The notes under the pieces were generated by a model, which was not told the origin of the DNA, made no database searches, and saw nothing but the letters and a program-made list of their open reading frames with translations. 64,000 nt of DNA, taken from assembly GCA_013339765.2 (NCBI GenBank), contig JABSTR010000945.1, positions 1-64,000 of the forward strand. Reading direction: 5' to 3'. The translations under genes were made by a program, and so were the position numbers. The number at the start of each line of letters is the position of its first letter. The stretch's first letter is position 1. The stretch is from Haemaphysalis longicornis. Lineage: Eukaryota; Arthropoda; Arachnida; Ixodida; Ixodidae. Positions 1 through 11,700 of this stretch are shown piece by piece.

Positions 1-1560
1 TCTTCTAATGACGCGTGAATTAACAGACTGCTTACCGGGGGTGGGAGGGAAAGCGGGGGGGAAGAGGGAGGGGGGAGGAGAAGACACACAGAAAAAAATC
101 TTTCCTGTGTTGTACGCTGCAGATATCGGCCAGGATGTTACAAGCTACCCTCTAGCTCGTGTCTGGGCAGCGCCTCTTATCTCATCCTGTCCGATACGGC
201 ATGACCATTCTAACTTCAGAACTATGGAACACCAAACCCACTCGCGATAAGATGACAAGACGCGGGCGCGCAGTTTAGATTGAACAGCAAAGCCGGCAAT
301 GCTACTTGGTTTTATTTATTTATTTATTTATTAATGAGCGAAACGCATGCAATGGCGGCTGCAGACAACGCATGTATTTCGGTATGGCCTTCCACTGCTT
401 CATGTGAAAATCGACTTGCATTGAACACCGCGGTGTTACGTCAGATTTTTCGGAGCACTGAAGCAACGCTTGGCAGCAGTTTCGCTGCAAATATACGTTT
501 TGGAGCAAGACGGCAGAGGAAAAAATGCTTAGGGCGCAGCACCTCTACGCCTCCAATCGCTGTGGTAGTAGATACGCCGTGAAAGGCAAGAAGCGCGTAC
601 AGTTGAGCTTGCCTTCTTTGTGAGCAGGTACGTCGTGATGACATTGGATCGATTGAGGAGAGTCACCGGAGGAAACGTCCAATGAAGTCGCAAACCGTCC
701 TCGACTTGGGGCCCAAACCTAGACTCATACCTGCTGCACGAAACAACAAAAAATACCTTGATAAGTGTACTGAATCGACGTTCCAGCAGTTACTAAGGCA
801 ATCAAAAAACGGCAATGCCACCACAAATTGATCTTGCGCGCAAGAGTGTGCGTGCCAAAGACGCGTTTACTTCTACTAAAACTTTGCGTACCTGCACAGC
901 TGGGATATATTTGCACATTAGTTTCCACTCCAAGACGAGTGACATGTCTCATTAACTTCACGTTACATGCGCGAAATATTTTGAAAACAGAAGAGTGCAA
1001 TCCGTCGGCTTTTAAGGAATTCACTATAACTTGTACAAAGCTAATTTGCTTACCTGTCGTCTTTGGAGAAGGCGAGAAACTTGGCCGAACTGTACCGCCC
1101 TGTGTTGCTGCACCACAGAGCTGCGCAGGAGTGGTAACGCTCCTTCCTACGCTGCCCCATATTTAGAATACATTCGAATGTATTTTATAATGCAGCGAAA
1201 CTTTGAGCCTGTGGAGGCGTTTAGGCAACTAGCGCAGCCCGTTTGTACGCCGGCTCGCTCACGTACGTACCGAACTGGCTTGCCGTGCGTGCCGAGAGAA
1301 ATAGAAAAAAAATATTGGCGCCAGTGAGCTGTTGCGCATGCGTGAGGAGGCGCGGAAGCGTTGACGGTGTGGAAAGAAAGAAACGCTGAGGGAAAGGGAA
1401 GGGCCACGCCGCAGCACCGTGCCGCTAGGATCGCCACAATTTCGGAAACCGAAACTAGCCAAAGTCGCCGACTAGTGGCACAACGCGCATCGCCGTAAAG
1501 CTGCACTAAAGAAAAAAAACCCGCGTATTATCCGCCCCCCTACTTTGTTACTTGGTCGCA
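1..1560. other. Upstream flank without recognised gene
   Basis: Several short open frames occur on both strands but none shows a domain, splice-site support or codon bias. A run of G/A-rich sequence lies at 40-90. I see nothing else apart from the TTTA repeat. Confidence 0.4.
312..332. repeat. (TTTA)n microsatellite
   Basis: About five TTTA units within otherwise unremarkable sequence. Confidence 0.8.
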
Positions 1561-1563
1561 GTT

Positions 1564-1645
1564 AGCGCAGGACCGGGGTAATTGGAGGCCTACGGGAGAG
1601 GCCTTTGCCCTGCAGTGGGCGTAGAAAGGCTGATGATGCCTTTGC
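1564..1645 (+). mobile_element. 3' end of an RTE-like LINE
   Basis: The text 'gaggcctttgccctgcagtg' followed by 'gcgtagaaaggctgatgatg' matches the 3' terminus typical of arthropod RTE-like LINEs, which end in a short gat repeat. Only the tail is present, as expected for a 5'-truncated insertion. The family name is from memory of such termini. Confidence 0.5.
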
Positions 1646-2290
1646 AACTTAAACTTGCGCATTTTTGGTGCGGGTTATGCGCGCGAAAATACTGTACATA
1701 TGCCAACTGTTTTCTTTTAGCTGAACAATGTTGACAAGTACGGAGTATGCTACGAGATTTATTTATTTTTTATTTGTTTCTTAGACAGTGCACGTCTAAG
1801 TGGAGACCAGGGCAAAAGGCGAAAAACCGCCTGACGGGATCCCAGCCCGATTCACACGTAAATACATCAATTAACTTAATACCTTCAACAGTTCGATCAC
1901 AGTAAATGACAGCATATTGCAGAAAGGAAAACATTGAAAGCGTGCATGAGCCCTTATCAGTTTCAACAAAGTTAAACTCGGAATATTTATGGAAATGAAG
2001 ATTAAAAAACACGAACATGATCCCTTATCAGTTTGCACATGACGATCCTTACCTTAATGCAGTAGTTTACATTAATCTAAAAGTAACAAACACAGAAGAA
2101 AATACAAAAGTACGAAGCATATTAAACATACACAACCGAAAGATAGAATTTCTACTGAGTTTCATTCTAGGCGATGCATTTCGGCTTCTTTGTGAAATTA
2201 TTAGTTTGAAACTGTTTTGCTGATATGAACGTCTCGTTGGAGAATTCTATTAACTTTTTGACCGGGCGGATGAACCGAGTGACAGACGGA
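1646..2290. other. AT-rich stretch, nothing recognised
   Basis: No domain-bearing frame, repeat or RNA gene seen. Confidence 0.3.
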
Positions 2291-2299
2291 CAGATATAC

Positions 2300-2874
2300 A
2301 GATGGACCAAACTTTTCGCGTTTGGGTCGCCAAAGAAACACTGTCATCACTAAAACGTTCGTTGAAGCTCTCGTTCATCGGGCAGACGAGCACGAGCCGC
2401 GGGCCATAACGACTTACAAGGACATCACCAGCCACTACAGGGAAGGCAGACGGCGGTACCCTGACCCGCACAAGTCGCTCAGCAGAGCACAGCAAACGAT
2501 CTATCGCCAAATACAAGCAGGATCCTTCCCGCACCCCTATCTCCAAAGCAGAATGTACCCCGAGATATACGAGAAAGAGTGTAGATTCTGCGGGCAATTG
2601 GGCACGCTCCGGCACGTCATCGGAGAGTGCGATTTCACCGAGGCAATCCCCCCACCCCTTACCCAACCCTCCATCACCCTTCCCACACCCCTTAACGAGC
2701 GATGGGAGACCTTGCTAACCAGCCCCGCCTTGGAAGACCAGCTCGTCCTGATCTCCAGGGGCCAGGCAGCCGCGGAAGCATATGGGTCCCGTGAAGAGGG
2801 AACCACCCCATCCGGCACGTAGTCGCCGCAATTTTGTGCGGCTAAATAAAGTTGTTCTCTCTCTCTCTCTCGGG
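2300..2874 (+). mobile_element. 5'-truncated I-like LINE, 3' end of ORF2 with zinc knuckle
   Basis: The open frame 2322-2822 encodes the extreme C-terminus of a non-LTR retrotransposon polyprotein. It has a basic region with YREGRRRYPDP-type text and a CCHC knuckle CRFCGQLGTLRHVIGEC, which in this group lies after the RNase H domain. The stop at 2820 is followed by a short 3'UTR with aataaag and a (CT)n run at 2856-2872 that probably forms the element's tail. RT and RNase H are missing, so the copy is dead on arrival. Confidence 0.75.
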
Positions 2875-3350
2875 TCACTTCTCACCAAGATTGCGCAGGA
2901 GGGTTCGTAAGCGGAGGGCTCTTTCCCGTGACACTAGACACGTGTCATCACGGCTCGGAACGCTTGTGCGGAAGGACTAAAGAGTGGACGTGAGCCATGC
3001 TCACAGCCATGCCTGCAAAAAACCTCGTGGTCGGTGACTGTGATCGAGCTGCAGCTGCCGCCACAATGAGTTGCTGTCACGTCGCTCGAAACGTCACGCG
3101 GACGCCACATGACAAGGCTGTGTGACAAATTCGCCGGGTCTGCATCCCGTCCATTTCTGTCGTTGGCATGTGCGCCCGAAGTGAAGCCTCAAACAAGAAT
3201 GTTACGGAATCATGATTGGGCTCGCCGTGTTTCGAAAGAAAGAGAATTCACTCAGTAGTGAGTCACCCACCCCTTTATGCAATACAGAGGAGACACAGTG
3301 TCTGCAGACCACCAGTAAGCAGGCTACTCGGACTGGGATCATTCTAATTA
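2875..3350. other. No recognised feature
   Basis: Unique-looking sequence without supported genes between a LINE tail and a nested SINE. Confidence 0.3.
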
Positions 3351-3518
3351 CCCGCCGTGGTGGCTCAGTGGCTAAGACGCTGTGCGGTTTCAAGGACGTG
3401 CGGTCGTGGTTTCAACGTTGTGCGGTTTCAAGAACCGAAGGACGCGAGTTCGATAACGGCCACGGCGGCTGCTTTTCTTATGGAGGCCAAAAGCGACAAC
3501 GCCCGTGTGTCGGGACTT

Positions 3519-3713
3519 GATTGATTGATTGTAGGGTTTTACGCGCCGACGCTACACAGGTGATGAGGCGCGCCGTAGTGAAGGACTCCGGATTAATTTT
3601 GACCATTTGCGGATCTTTAACGGGCGACGAAATCACGAACACACGGGCGTTTTTGCTTTTCGCCTCCATCAGAAAAGTGGCCGCCGGGGCCGGGAATCAA
3701 ACCCGCGTCCTTG
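3519..3713 (-). mobile_element. 5'-truncated SINE inserted in another SINE
   Basis: Reverse-orientation copy: it opens with the tail repeat (ttgattgattg) and ends at the B box (ccgggaatcaaaccc), lacking the A-box half. It is flanked by a 14-bp target duplication with one mismatch, gtgtgtcgggactt at 3505-3518 and gtgtgtcgggattt at 3714-3727, proving insertion into the outer SINE. Confidence 0.85.
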
Positions 3714-3826
3714 GTGTGTCGGGATTTCGGTGCACGTTAAAGATGCCCAGGTGGTCAGAATTAATCCGGAGCCCTGGACTACGGCGCCCCTCGTAGCCCG
3801 GGTGCCGCTTCGGAGCGTTAAACCCC

Positions 3827-3927
<101 letters not shown>

Positions 3928-3934
3928 TCATTGC

Positions 3935-5150
3935 CATAAAGTTTTCTCTCTCTGTCTCTCTATAGAAGCAAGACCGCCATCTTTGTCCTCACAATGTACT
4001 TGTCGTCTAGCGGAATTAGAAGCCAAGATGTATACAATGGCCCGCTCGGATACAACGGTTAACGAAAACTGGTTGACCAGCAAGTCGTTCGCGCCTTGTT
4101 TCGATACAGCTAAAAAACTACGCACGATATACTCCGAGGTTGCAGCGAGTCCAAATGCGCAAAAGAAACGCATGTAGCACTCAATTGAGCAGCACGGAAT
4201 GGTTATGTAGATGGGGAGTTGTGTACATACAGATACTGCGCACAGCACTGTTTCGTGAGCACGATTCGAGATACCGATGTGGGTCAATGTCTGTGTATAC
4301 CGTATGCGGGGCATCGTGTTTTGCGACAGACTCCAATAAACGCGCGTACAAGTGTGCCGACGAGACTATCCAGGCGTGGCCGTGACCGCGGAGCCGTTCT
4401 TTAAGTAGTCCGGAAGCAGCAGCTCGTTTCGCTTGCCGCGAACAGGTCGCTCGTGCCATTGAGAGAGGAGCAAAGCGGCACAGCCTAACCAAATAAAGAC
4501 GGAAACGAAATAAATAAGAAAAAAAAAAGCCTCTTTCCTGCTTTGCAAGCAGCGCTCGTCCCAGAGGGAGAGGAGACAGCCGAAAACGACAAGCCAAAAC
4601 GGAACAAAGATACCAAAGAAGAAACAAGGCGTCATGGCGTCGATCGCCGGATTCGACGAGGGCGGGTGGACCGGTCTGTGCGTTGATAGGCGCCCTTCCC
4701 TCGCACAAATCACACGCGATGTGCGATGTAGCTACCGCTCCCGTAGACTGGCAGGAACCGCGGGTTCAGAGCTGTTGAACTCAGATTTTCACCGCGTTCG
4801 CCAATTAACTAAACGTAACAAATTCCAAATGGAGGCATGTGAAACACTGACTTATGTGAAAAACGGTATAAAAGGTCAAACGGGGCCGTCCTGTCACATC
4901 GCAGACTATGGCCCGATATATTTGTTACGGGCTGAGATAGTTCAGAGAGAATGGTTAAGAACACGCAAATACTATTGACGTTTTAACCCGCATTACGCCA
5001 CCGTGGCGTTCTAATGCAACGAAGTTAGACCTTCTCATCGAAACACTTGCGCACCCGTATGACGCCACTCCATTGGTCCTGACCGCCGATGCGTGCATGC
5101 GTCATCCTTCGCTTTGAGTTATTTCCTGCTTGTGGTCTATTTATCCCTAT
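3935..5150. other. No supported gene; isolated TATA-like motif
   Basis: A TATAAAAG motif occurs at 4867-4874 but is about 820 bp from the ACP5 start, with no frame or initiator to go with it. A frame on the plus strand (4634-4978) has no recognisable domain. Confidence 0.3.
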
Positions 5151-5159
5151 GCAAACAGG

Positions 5160-5693
5160 GGGGCTCAGTTCGAGCTTCGGCGAAAGGCAGACGTAACGAT
5201 GGTTTCGCGTCGCTAGGCACGGCCGGCCAGGTCTGCACCTCTTTTTCCCCGACACTGAATGCGTTCGAAGTTTCCCGCGAAGTGTAGCTCAGCTTTTAAA
5301 CATCCCGCGCCGCCTCCGACTAGTCCCACTCCTTGCGTCAAATCCTCGCCGTCCGTGTCTTGTCTACCAGCGTCTGAAAAGTACCCGCCTGCCTCGGCTG
5401 AAGTTTCGCCACTATCATCATCATCGCAACTCTTTTCCGCGTCGTCTGCTAACGACTCGGCGCGACCTCTTGGTTCGCCCGTTCTGTCGTCTGCTACTAC
5501 GACCCCTCGTCTGTCGTCTGCTTTTAGTTCGTTTCTGCAATCGTTTTTTCTACCCACACCGTATTTCGGAGAGTTACTTCGTGCAAGTTTTATTTCGTCT
5601 TCGTCCGGTGACTGCCGGAGGTCGTCGGCATCGCCGAGTGATCATCGCACGGTGCTACTGACGGGCCGGCGGCGGCCAGCCGGTGACGCGGCG
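5160..5693 (+). promoter_or_regulatory. Probable promoter and 5'UTR region of ACP5
   Basis: This is a C/T- and CpG-rich stretch directly upstream of the start codon, unlike the AT-richer flanks, and fits a TATA-less housekeeping-type promoter plus 5'UTR. The ACP5 frame stays open upstream to an ATG at 5259, so a 145-residue N-terminal extension is formally possible. The extension is low-complexity (S/P/A/R-rich) and would bury the signal peptide, so I treat it as untranslated. The transcription start cannot be fixed from sequence alone. Confidence 0.5.
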
Positions 5694-5763
5694 ATGAGCC
5701 GGGAACCGCGGGCGTCCACCGCAAGAACAAGGCATGCGCAGCTGTTCGGACTCGTCCTCACAG
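5694..5763 (+). CDS. ACP5: ACP5 coding exon 1: start codon and first half of the signal peptide
   Basis: Residues 1-23 plus the first base of codon 24. The ATG at 5694 has G at -3. The exon ends ACAG and is followed by gtgaga at 5764, a strong donor. One base is left over, and exon 2 needs exactly one base to make codon 24 (G+CT, Ala). The joined N-terminus then reads as a classic signal peptide: basic residues at 11-14, hydrophobic core 17-29, and an AQA-type cleavage site near 36. Phase and signal peptide together support the assignment despite the 13.7-kb intron. No in-frame ATG exists next to exon 2 (a stop lies at 19391), so an upstream first exon is required. Confidence 0.85.
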
Positions 5764-8700
5764 GTGAGACAATCACCCCCTGAAGTACGTCTGGCATGCC
5801 GTTCACGTTCGAATTTGTTGTATAGTCTACATGCCGGCCGATCATTTGTGACAGGCTTATCTTGCACACGTGGACTACACACAATTAATCACCCATGAAC
5901 ACATAAGAGTGCGGCAGACATGGCCTTTTCGTCCATTCTTGTTGTTTTGTTGGTGATCATGTGTCTTCCATGCGCACTCCCATGGAAGGGTAACTGTAAA
6001 CGGCGTCACTGATATTTTATAGAACATAATAGCATGTTATGTGCGCCGTTAAGAGTGACATAGCGATATACTTTTATTTTGATCATATCGGCAATCGTTC
6101 CAGATTGATCTGATGACAGTTAAGCGCACTTATTGAATTTATCCCGCTATCTGATTATCTGTGAGCACGATACACCACGAAGCATTGTTTTCAATGTACA
6201 AGAATTGAGACTGGTGGTTGTTTACTCTGTGTGGAGTGTGGCGACAAACTCTCACGTCCTCGTCATCATTTTTAGTATGATTATAGCTTCAAAAACAGGG
6301 AAATAAATAAGATATATTTTAGCTCTATTAACTCCCCTACGGGGCAGAAACTTGGAGGCTCACTAAAAGGGTTCAACTTAAATTGAGGACGACTCAGCGA
6401 GCAATGGAACGGAAGATGATAGGTGTAACGTTAAGAAACAAGAAGAGACCGGAGTGGGTCAGGGAACAAACGCCTAAGGGCATATTAGTGGAAGTTAAGA
6501 AGAAATATGGGCAGGGCATGCGAAGAGAAGGCGAGATAACCGTTGTCCATTAAGGGTAACAGAGCGGATCCCTAGAGAAGCAAAACTAAACAAAGTGACC
6601 TTTCTAAGGATACATTAGCCGCGTATGTGAAGCCCTCTGACGCGCAACAGCGGCAATAAAAACATCGTCTAAAAGCTGACTGCACGCCAACGCCGCCGTG
6701 GCGTTGAGGTATTGCTTATGGCGTGACAGGTGCGCGTGACGGCACTTGAGTGGAACAGGTGCTCCTTAGCCACGGAGAACGCTGACTCTGGGAGGCAGTG
6801 ACGTGAAGCGTCGCCAGTCCGCCTGCCGGAGTATGTGTGCACCGAGCTTCGTGATGGAAAGTGCTTTTACGTCGGCTGCTTTTACCGCCAGTTTCTGCGC
6901 CGGCTAAGCGTGGTCGAACACGCAAATACGCCAACAATGCTGAAGCGTATACGAGGCGAAGAATGCAGCGGGGAGAGCCGAAGACGAGAACACGAAAGCA
7001 AAGAAAGAGTCTCCCAATTATGAGACGTTTCCGCGTTTCTTCTCCTGGCCCTCCCTACTCTCCTTACTTCGTGGCATCGAAGCTTGCCATTTTCTCCCAC
7101 TTTTGCGCAATACACTGAGAGAAAGAGAGAGAGGGAGAGAGGATCTAACGCCCCTTTCTGGAAGAAAGATGGGTGAAACACGAAGCTTTCTCCGATACAA
7201 ATGCAAAGTGGACACTCCAATCAGCCAAAGTCCATACCTACGACCAGCTAACCGAATGTGATGTTATGATTTTCACTCTATTAATAAAGTTGTGAGTGGG
7301 TCATATGAACGTGCTGATTCGGTTAGCTCAGCTTTGTCATGATTGGGACTTGTATCGAAGAAAGCTTCGTGTTTCATCATCATATGCCCTTTGTGAAAAC
7401 CCATTGCGTAATTTTGGCTTTTTTCAGTGGCTGATTGAAATTATCATCACGTGCACTTTGTGAAAACGCATTGTGTAATGTTGGCTTTTTCGCAGTGGCA
7501 GATTGCATCGTGGACTTTGCATTTGTATCGAAGAAAGCTTTGCATTTCATTATCATCATCATCAAGGTCCCTTTGTGGAAACCCATTGTGTAATGTTGGT
7601 TTTCTTGCAGTGGCTGATTGGATTGTGGACTTTGCAGTTGTATCGGAAAAAGCCGTACATTTCACCATCATCATCATCAGGGTCCCTTTGTGAAGCCCAT
7701 AGGGTAATGTTGGCTTTCCTGCAGTGCGTTTCTTCCGACACCGCTACAATTGAGAGATAGAAAGCCTCGCTTTAGCAAAAAAATTTGGCTCCAATCTACG
7801 TTGGGAAGGTGGTTGGACTGCGAAGATGTAAGCGCCACCCACAACGATCACCCATGCGACGTCATTTCCATTCCCACACGTGGCTCTACAAACAGCGAAA
7901 CCAGAGACTCTGGCAGTCGTTATCTGGGTTTCGCGGGGGTGGTGTCCGAACGCAGCAGTGACGGAAGAAAGAAAACGGAAAGGAGCGTCTAGCGAAGGTT
8001 GGGGAGGGGGGCGGCACGCACGGCTATGGCGTCATTTTCTCACTGCCTCCCCGTCACTCTTTGTTTCATACGTCACCGCCGAGGCCCGGACTTTCCCCGG
8101 ACGCTGTTCCGTGCGCCGCTAATCCGAACCGCGTGAACGCCGTTAACATACTTTATGCGGTTTGCACTTCACACGAGGGCTTTGAATGAGCGCAGGTGGT
8201 AGACCCACTGCTGTGCTCGTTGAGTACACCACCTGTCTTCCCGGCTGCTCGTGTGGGTGTAGCTTAGTCGGTAAAGGCTCAACCACATGCAGCGTACTTT
8301 CGGCGTTTTCTCGCCTCGCGCGAGCGTCAGCGTCGTTCGGCGGCATCGCGTCGACACGCAGGAGAGGGCGTGTAACCGCATGAGACCGGCGAAGTCGCGC
8401 GCCAGTCGCTGCGTCGGCGGGCGTTGCTGGACACGTATGCCATCCTGTTGAAGTCGTTTATGAGCAGTTATTAGATGCAGAGCATCTGATTCACTCGCCT
8501 TGTCCCTCCGGCGTCGTCGTCGTTGTCGTCGTCGGCGTTGTCCACCCCTCCCCCATTCTCCTCGCCGCGCCAGCTGCGCTCTCAGCCGCTCACCCCCTCT
8601 CCTCTCCGATAGCGAACACTCTCGCGAGGGGCATTGAATTGGATGCAATTGGATTGGATTTGGATTGGATTGGATTGGATTAAAGTGGATTGTGTTGGAT

Positions 8701-11700
8701 TGTGTTGCGTCATAGCCGCGACAGACGCGCTGGGGCCGGCGCATGTGCAGTACTCTCTCTTCCGCGGTTTCCTCTCCTTCGGGCGCGCTGCGCATATAAC
8801 CGGTGTGCCGTTCTCCGGCGAAGCAACATCCACGCTTGGCTCAAACACCTAGAGTCCACGCCGCTTTACAAGTACGCCAACGTCGTCATCGACTGGGACC
8901 GGCTTACGCAGTCCCCTCAACGATATGCGCGCTATAAAACGCGGTCCCTTCGCCGCTCCGCCTATGCGTCGCACCTACACAGGGGTTCCAGTGAGGGGAG
9001 GTGGGATTTTTTTCTTTTGTCGATGCTTGAACTGCAATTATCAAGACACTAGCTCTGCCAAAAAAAAAATCACTTGGCGTCTTCATTCGTTGCGAAGTAT
9101 GTTGGCGGGCAAATATTGAAATGCTTCGAAATGTATCTCGAGTCAGCATGGTCAAATCTGAACGAAATAACACAGGGTGACAAAAGAAGACGCACTTCGC
9201 ACAACTGCTTTACTTGCTCATGTTATGTACCGACTGCAAGTTCACTAATTCAAAATTTAAGCAAAACAAATTTCAGCGCTGCCGTGATACTGAGGTTGCC
9301 GTCGAACGTCATTTGTAGGAAAAAAGGCAAGGCACTCTGGCACCCTGTCTGTACCCCGTCAAAAAAAAACTGATCAAACTCTCACCGAAAAAAAAAAGAA
9401 AATCACCGAGGCTTTGCCAGAATTTGAATCACGGTCTTTCAAAATGGAAGTGCGGCCCTCAACCGCTCGACCACGCCAGGAGTCGAGGCGGTTTCGAAGA
9501 ATTCGGTATACTAACCGAGGCTGCCCACGAATAGTGTCGGGTGCAGTGCTTTTTGTTGGTAGTATTTGAGAGATTTGAGCAGTGGTAATGCTTGTTTCTT
9601 GCGCACCGATCTTGGAGCCGAGGACAATAATGCTAGAGCTACAAGCGATGTAACCACAGCTCCCTTATTTGAGTCAAGAAAAGCTATCGCACATCCCCAG
9701 TATCCGCTGCGCAAGCCACGGTAGCTACGAATGGAATGGAATGCGCCGCTAGAATTCTGGCGTTGAAAACGCTTGCTCTTCACGCACCGAGCTTGCAGAC
9801 AAGCCACATTATGCTAATACTGGGACCGATGTAGCCAGAGCTCCCTTTTGTAGCTCACACAAAGCCATCGCAAATCCCCGATCTCCCCGATGAAAGCCGA
9901 ACAAGCCACAAATGAATGAGCGCTTGCGAGCAGAAATAGCTCGCAATTTGTCTCAAGGCAACGGGTTACTGCAAGTTGAAAAAAAATTGCTTGTTTTTTT
10001 TTTTCTGAAAGGAATGACCCCAAACCACGAGGAGGACAGGATACCCGGATGCTGCCGCCCGCTTTCCGATGCTCCCTCGCGCTGTGTCGACGCCGATATC
10101 TGGCGAGCGTAGACATCGGCGTCGCTCGGGCGTCAGCTCGCGTCGTCATGCATTTTTGGCGACGCGCGCTGACGCGCGTCGACGCGGGACAACGACGGCG
10201 CGTGAAAACGCCGAAAGTACGCTGCATGTGGTTGGCCCTTAAGACGACGAGCTGTCGCTCCGTTACTCTATTCGGGTCCAGGTTCGGTTCCTGCCGGTGC
10301 TAGTAATCTCTTTCATTTAGCCGGGCGTTTTCTGCTGGCGCGGACACGAAAATTGCCTTGGCTGGTAGAGGTACACGCCTTCGGAGTAAAAAATCACACA
10401 CCCATCCGTCTAACTACGACGATGGTTGAACGCGAAGCTTTCTCGTGACGGATTCATTGGTTGTCCGAGTTATCTAAACACCTTAGATCATATCGAAATG
10501 GGGCAATCGGATAGGCACCGGCTTCATAGGGCAAGGGGCCCAGGTTCCTTTCCGACCACCGCAAGCGTTTTTAACACGAAAGTGTGTTATTCCCGGATAC
10601 ACCGAGATTTCGATGACGTCATATCCGTCACGAAAATGACGCCAGTACAACGAAGCAAGTATCCTGTAAAGGGTGCACCCCTGCCCACACGGTCTTCTTG
10701 CGGGGAAGCAACCTTTAGTACTAAAGAGTACGTTATTCTTCGGGTTGTTCGTTTTCGGTTTTTATATTCTAACAGCGAAAGTGATCTATGCCGGGATACA
10801 CGAAGATTTTACTGACTTCATATCCGTCACGGAAATGTCGCCAGTACACTTTTGCCGAAGCGACCTGCCAGCAGGACGTCGCTCGCCAAGCACACCCACA
10901 AAACACTCGCCGACCCGCCAATAATGCTCAGCTGCAGATTTCGCTGCACAATTCACTTCCGTGTTTCGCTCATTCCTATGACAGAGGAACCAACCACAGT
11001 TTTTTTTTTTCACCTCACACACGATCATTCGTCATCATCGTCAGGAGAGTTCGCTTTCTTTCAGGGCGTTTGCGCGTTAGAGACGCATCATTGATAGCAC
11101 TAAAGCCTCGCTTTCAAACTGCGCTGAATCGGTCACAACGCAGTGCCACCATGTTTCCCCGGGAGTATCGCCATTTCAGAAAAAAAGAAGACTATACTCG
11201 GTTAACAACTCAAGAACGGCACCACCTCATGTAGCGTATCACTCCGCCAAAGCGACGGACCCGTGACGTCAGTGCGCGCGCATTTTGAAAGGGGTTTTCT
11301 ATGAATGCGTGATATCGTCTGCCTTGTCTCACGCAGTTTGTTTGTCGTCACTGGAGTTGTTTATAAGCATATTGAGTCCAAAAAATCACGGGAACGGCTC
11401 ACGCCATGTTCAAAATATTCCCAGTAACGCCCTACTTGCACCGCGCGGAGAAACATCCGGCTACGGTGATACGGCACAGCGGCAACTTCCGGTGCCGTTC
11501 TTAAGTTGTCACCGAGTATAGTATCGGTGTTTTTGCATATTCGCACTTCGGTAGTCTACCACCAGGAGTCTGCGATCAGGTTATAAAGGTGAGGCCATTT
11601 TGAATTTAGTGTCTTTGGATTTTCACCTTCAATGATCGAACTCACGTGTCCGTGCCGAGCCCTTCTGGGCCGTCGCCATCGCGACACTCAGAAACATTCC

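Noticed and set aside
4867..4874. TATAAAAG as the ACP5 TATA box
   Set aside because: About 820 bp upstream of the start with no supporting initiator or exon; the GC-rich region from 5160 is the better promoter candidate.
5259..5783. N-terminally extended ACP5 as the main product
   Set aside because: The extension is low-complexity and would place the signal peptide internally; the ATG at 5694 gives the typical secreted form.
8169..8795. Minus-strand frame of 208 codons
   Set aside because: Includes the (GGATT)n run translated as repeats and Arg-rich GC-biased sequence; intronic.
9410..9485. Functional tRNA gene on the minus strand
   Set aside because: Box-like motifs exist but the acceptor stem does not pair and the B box is off-consensus.
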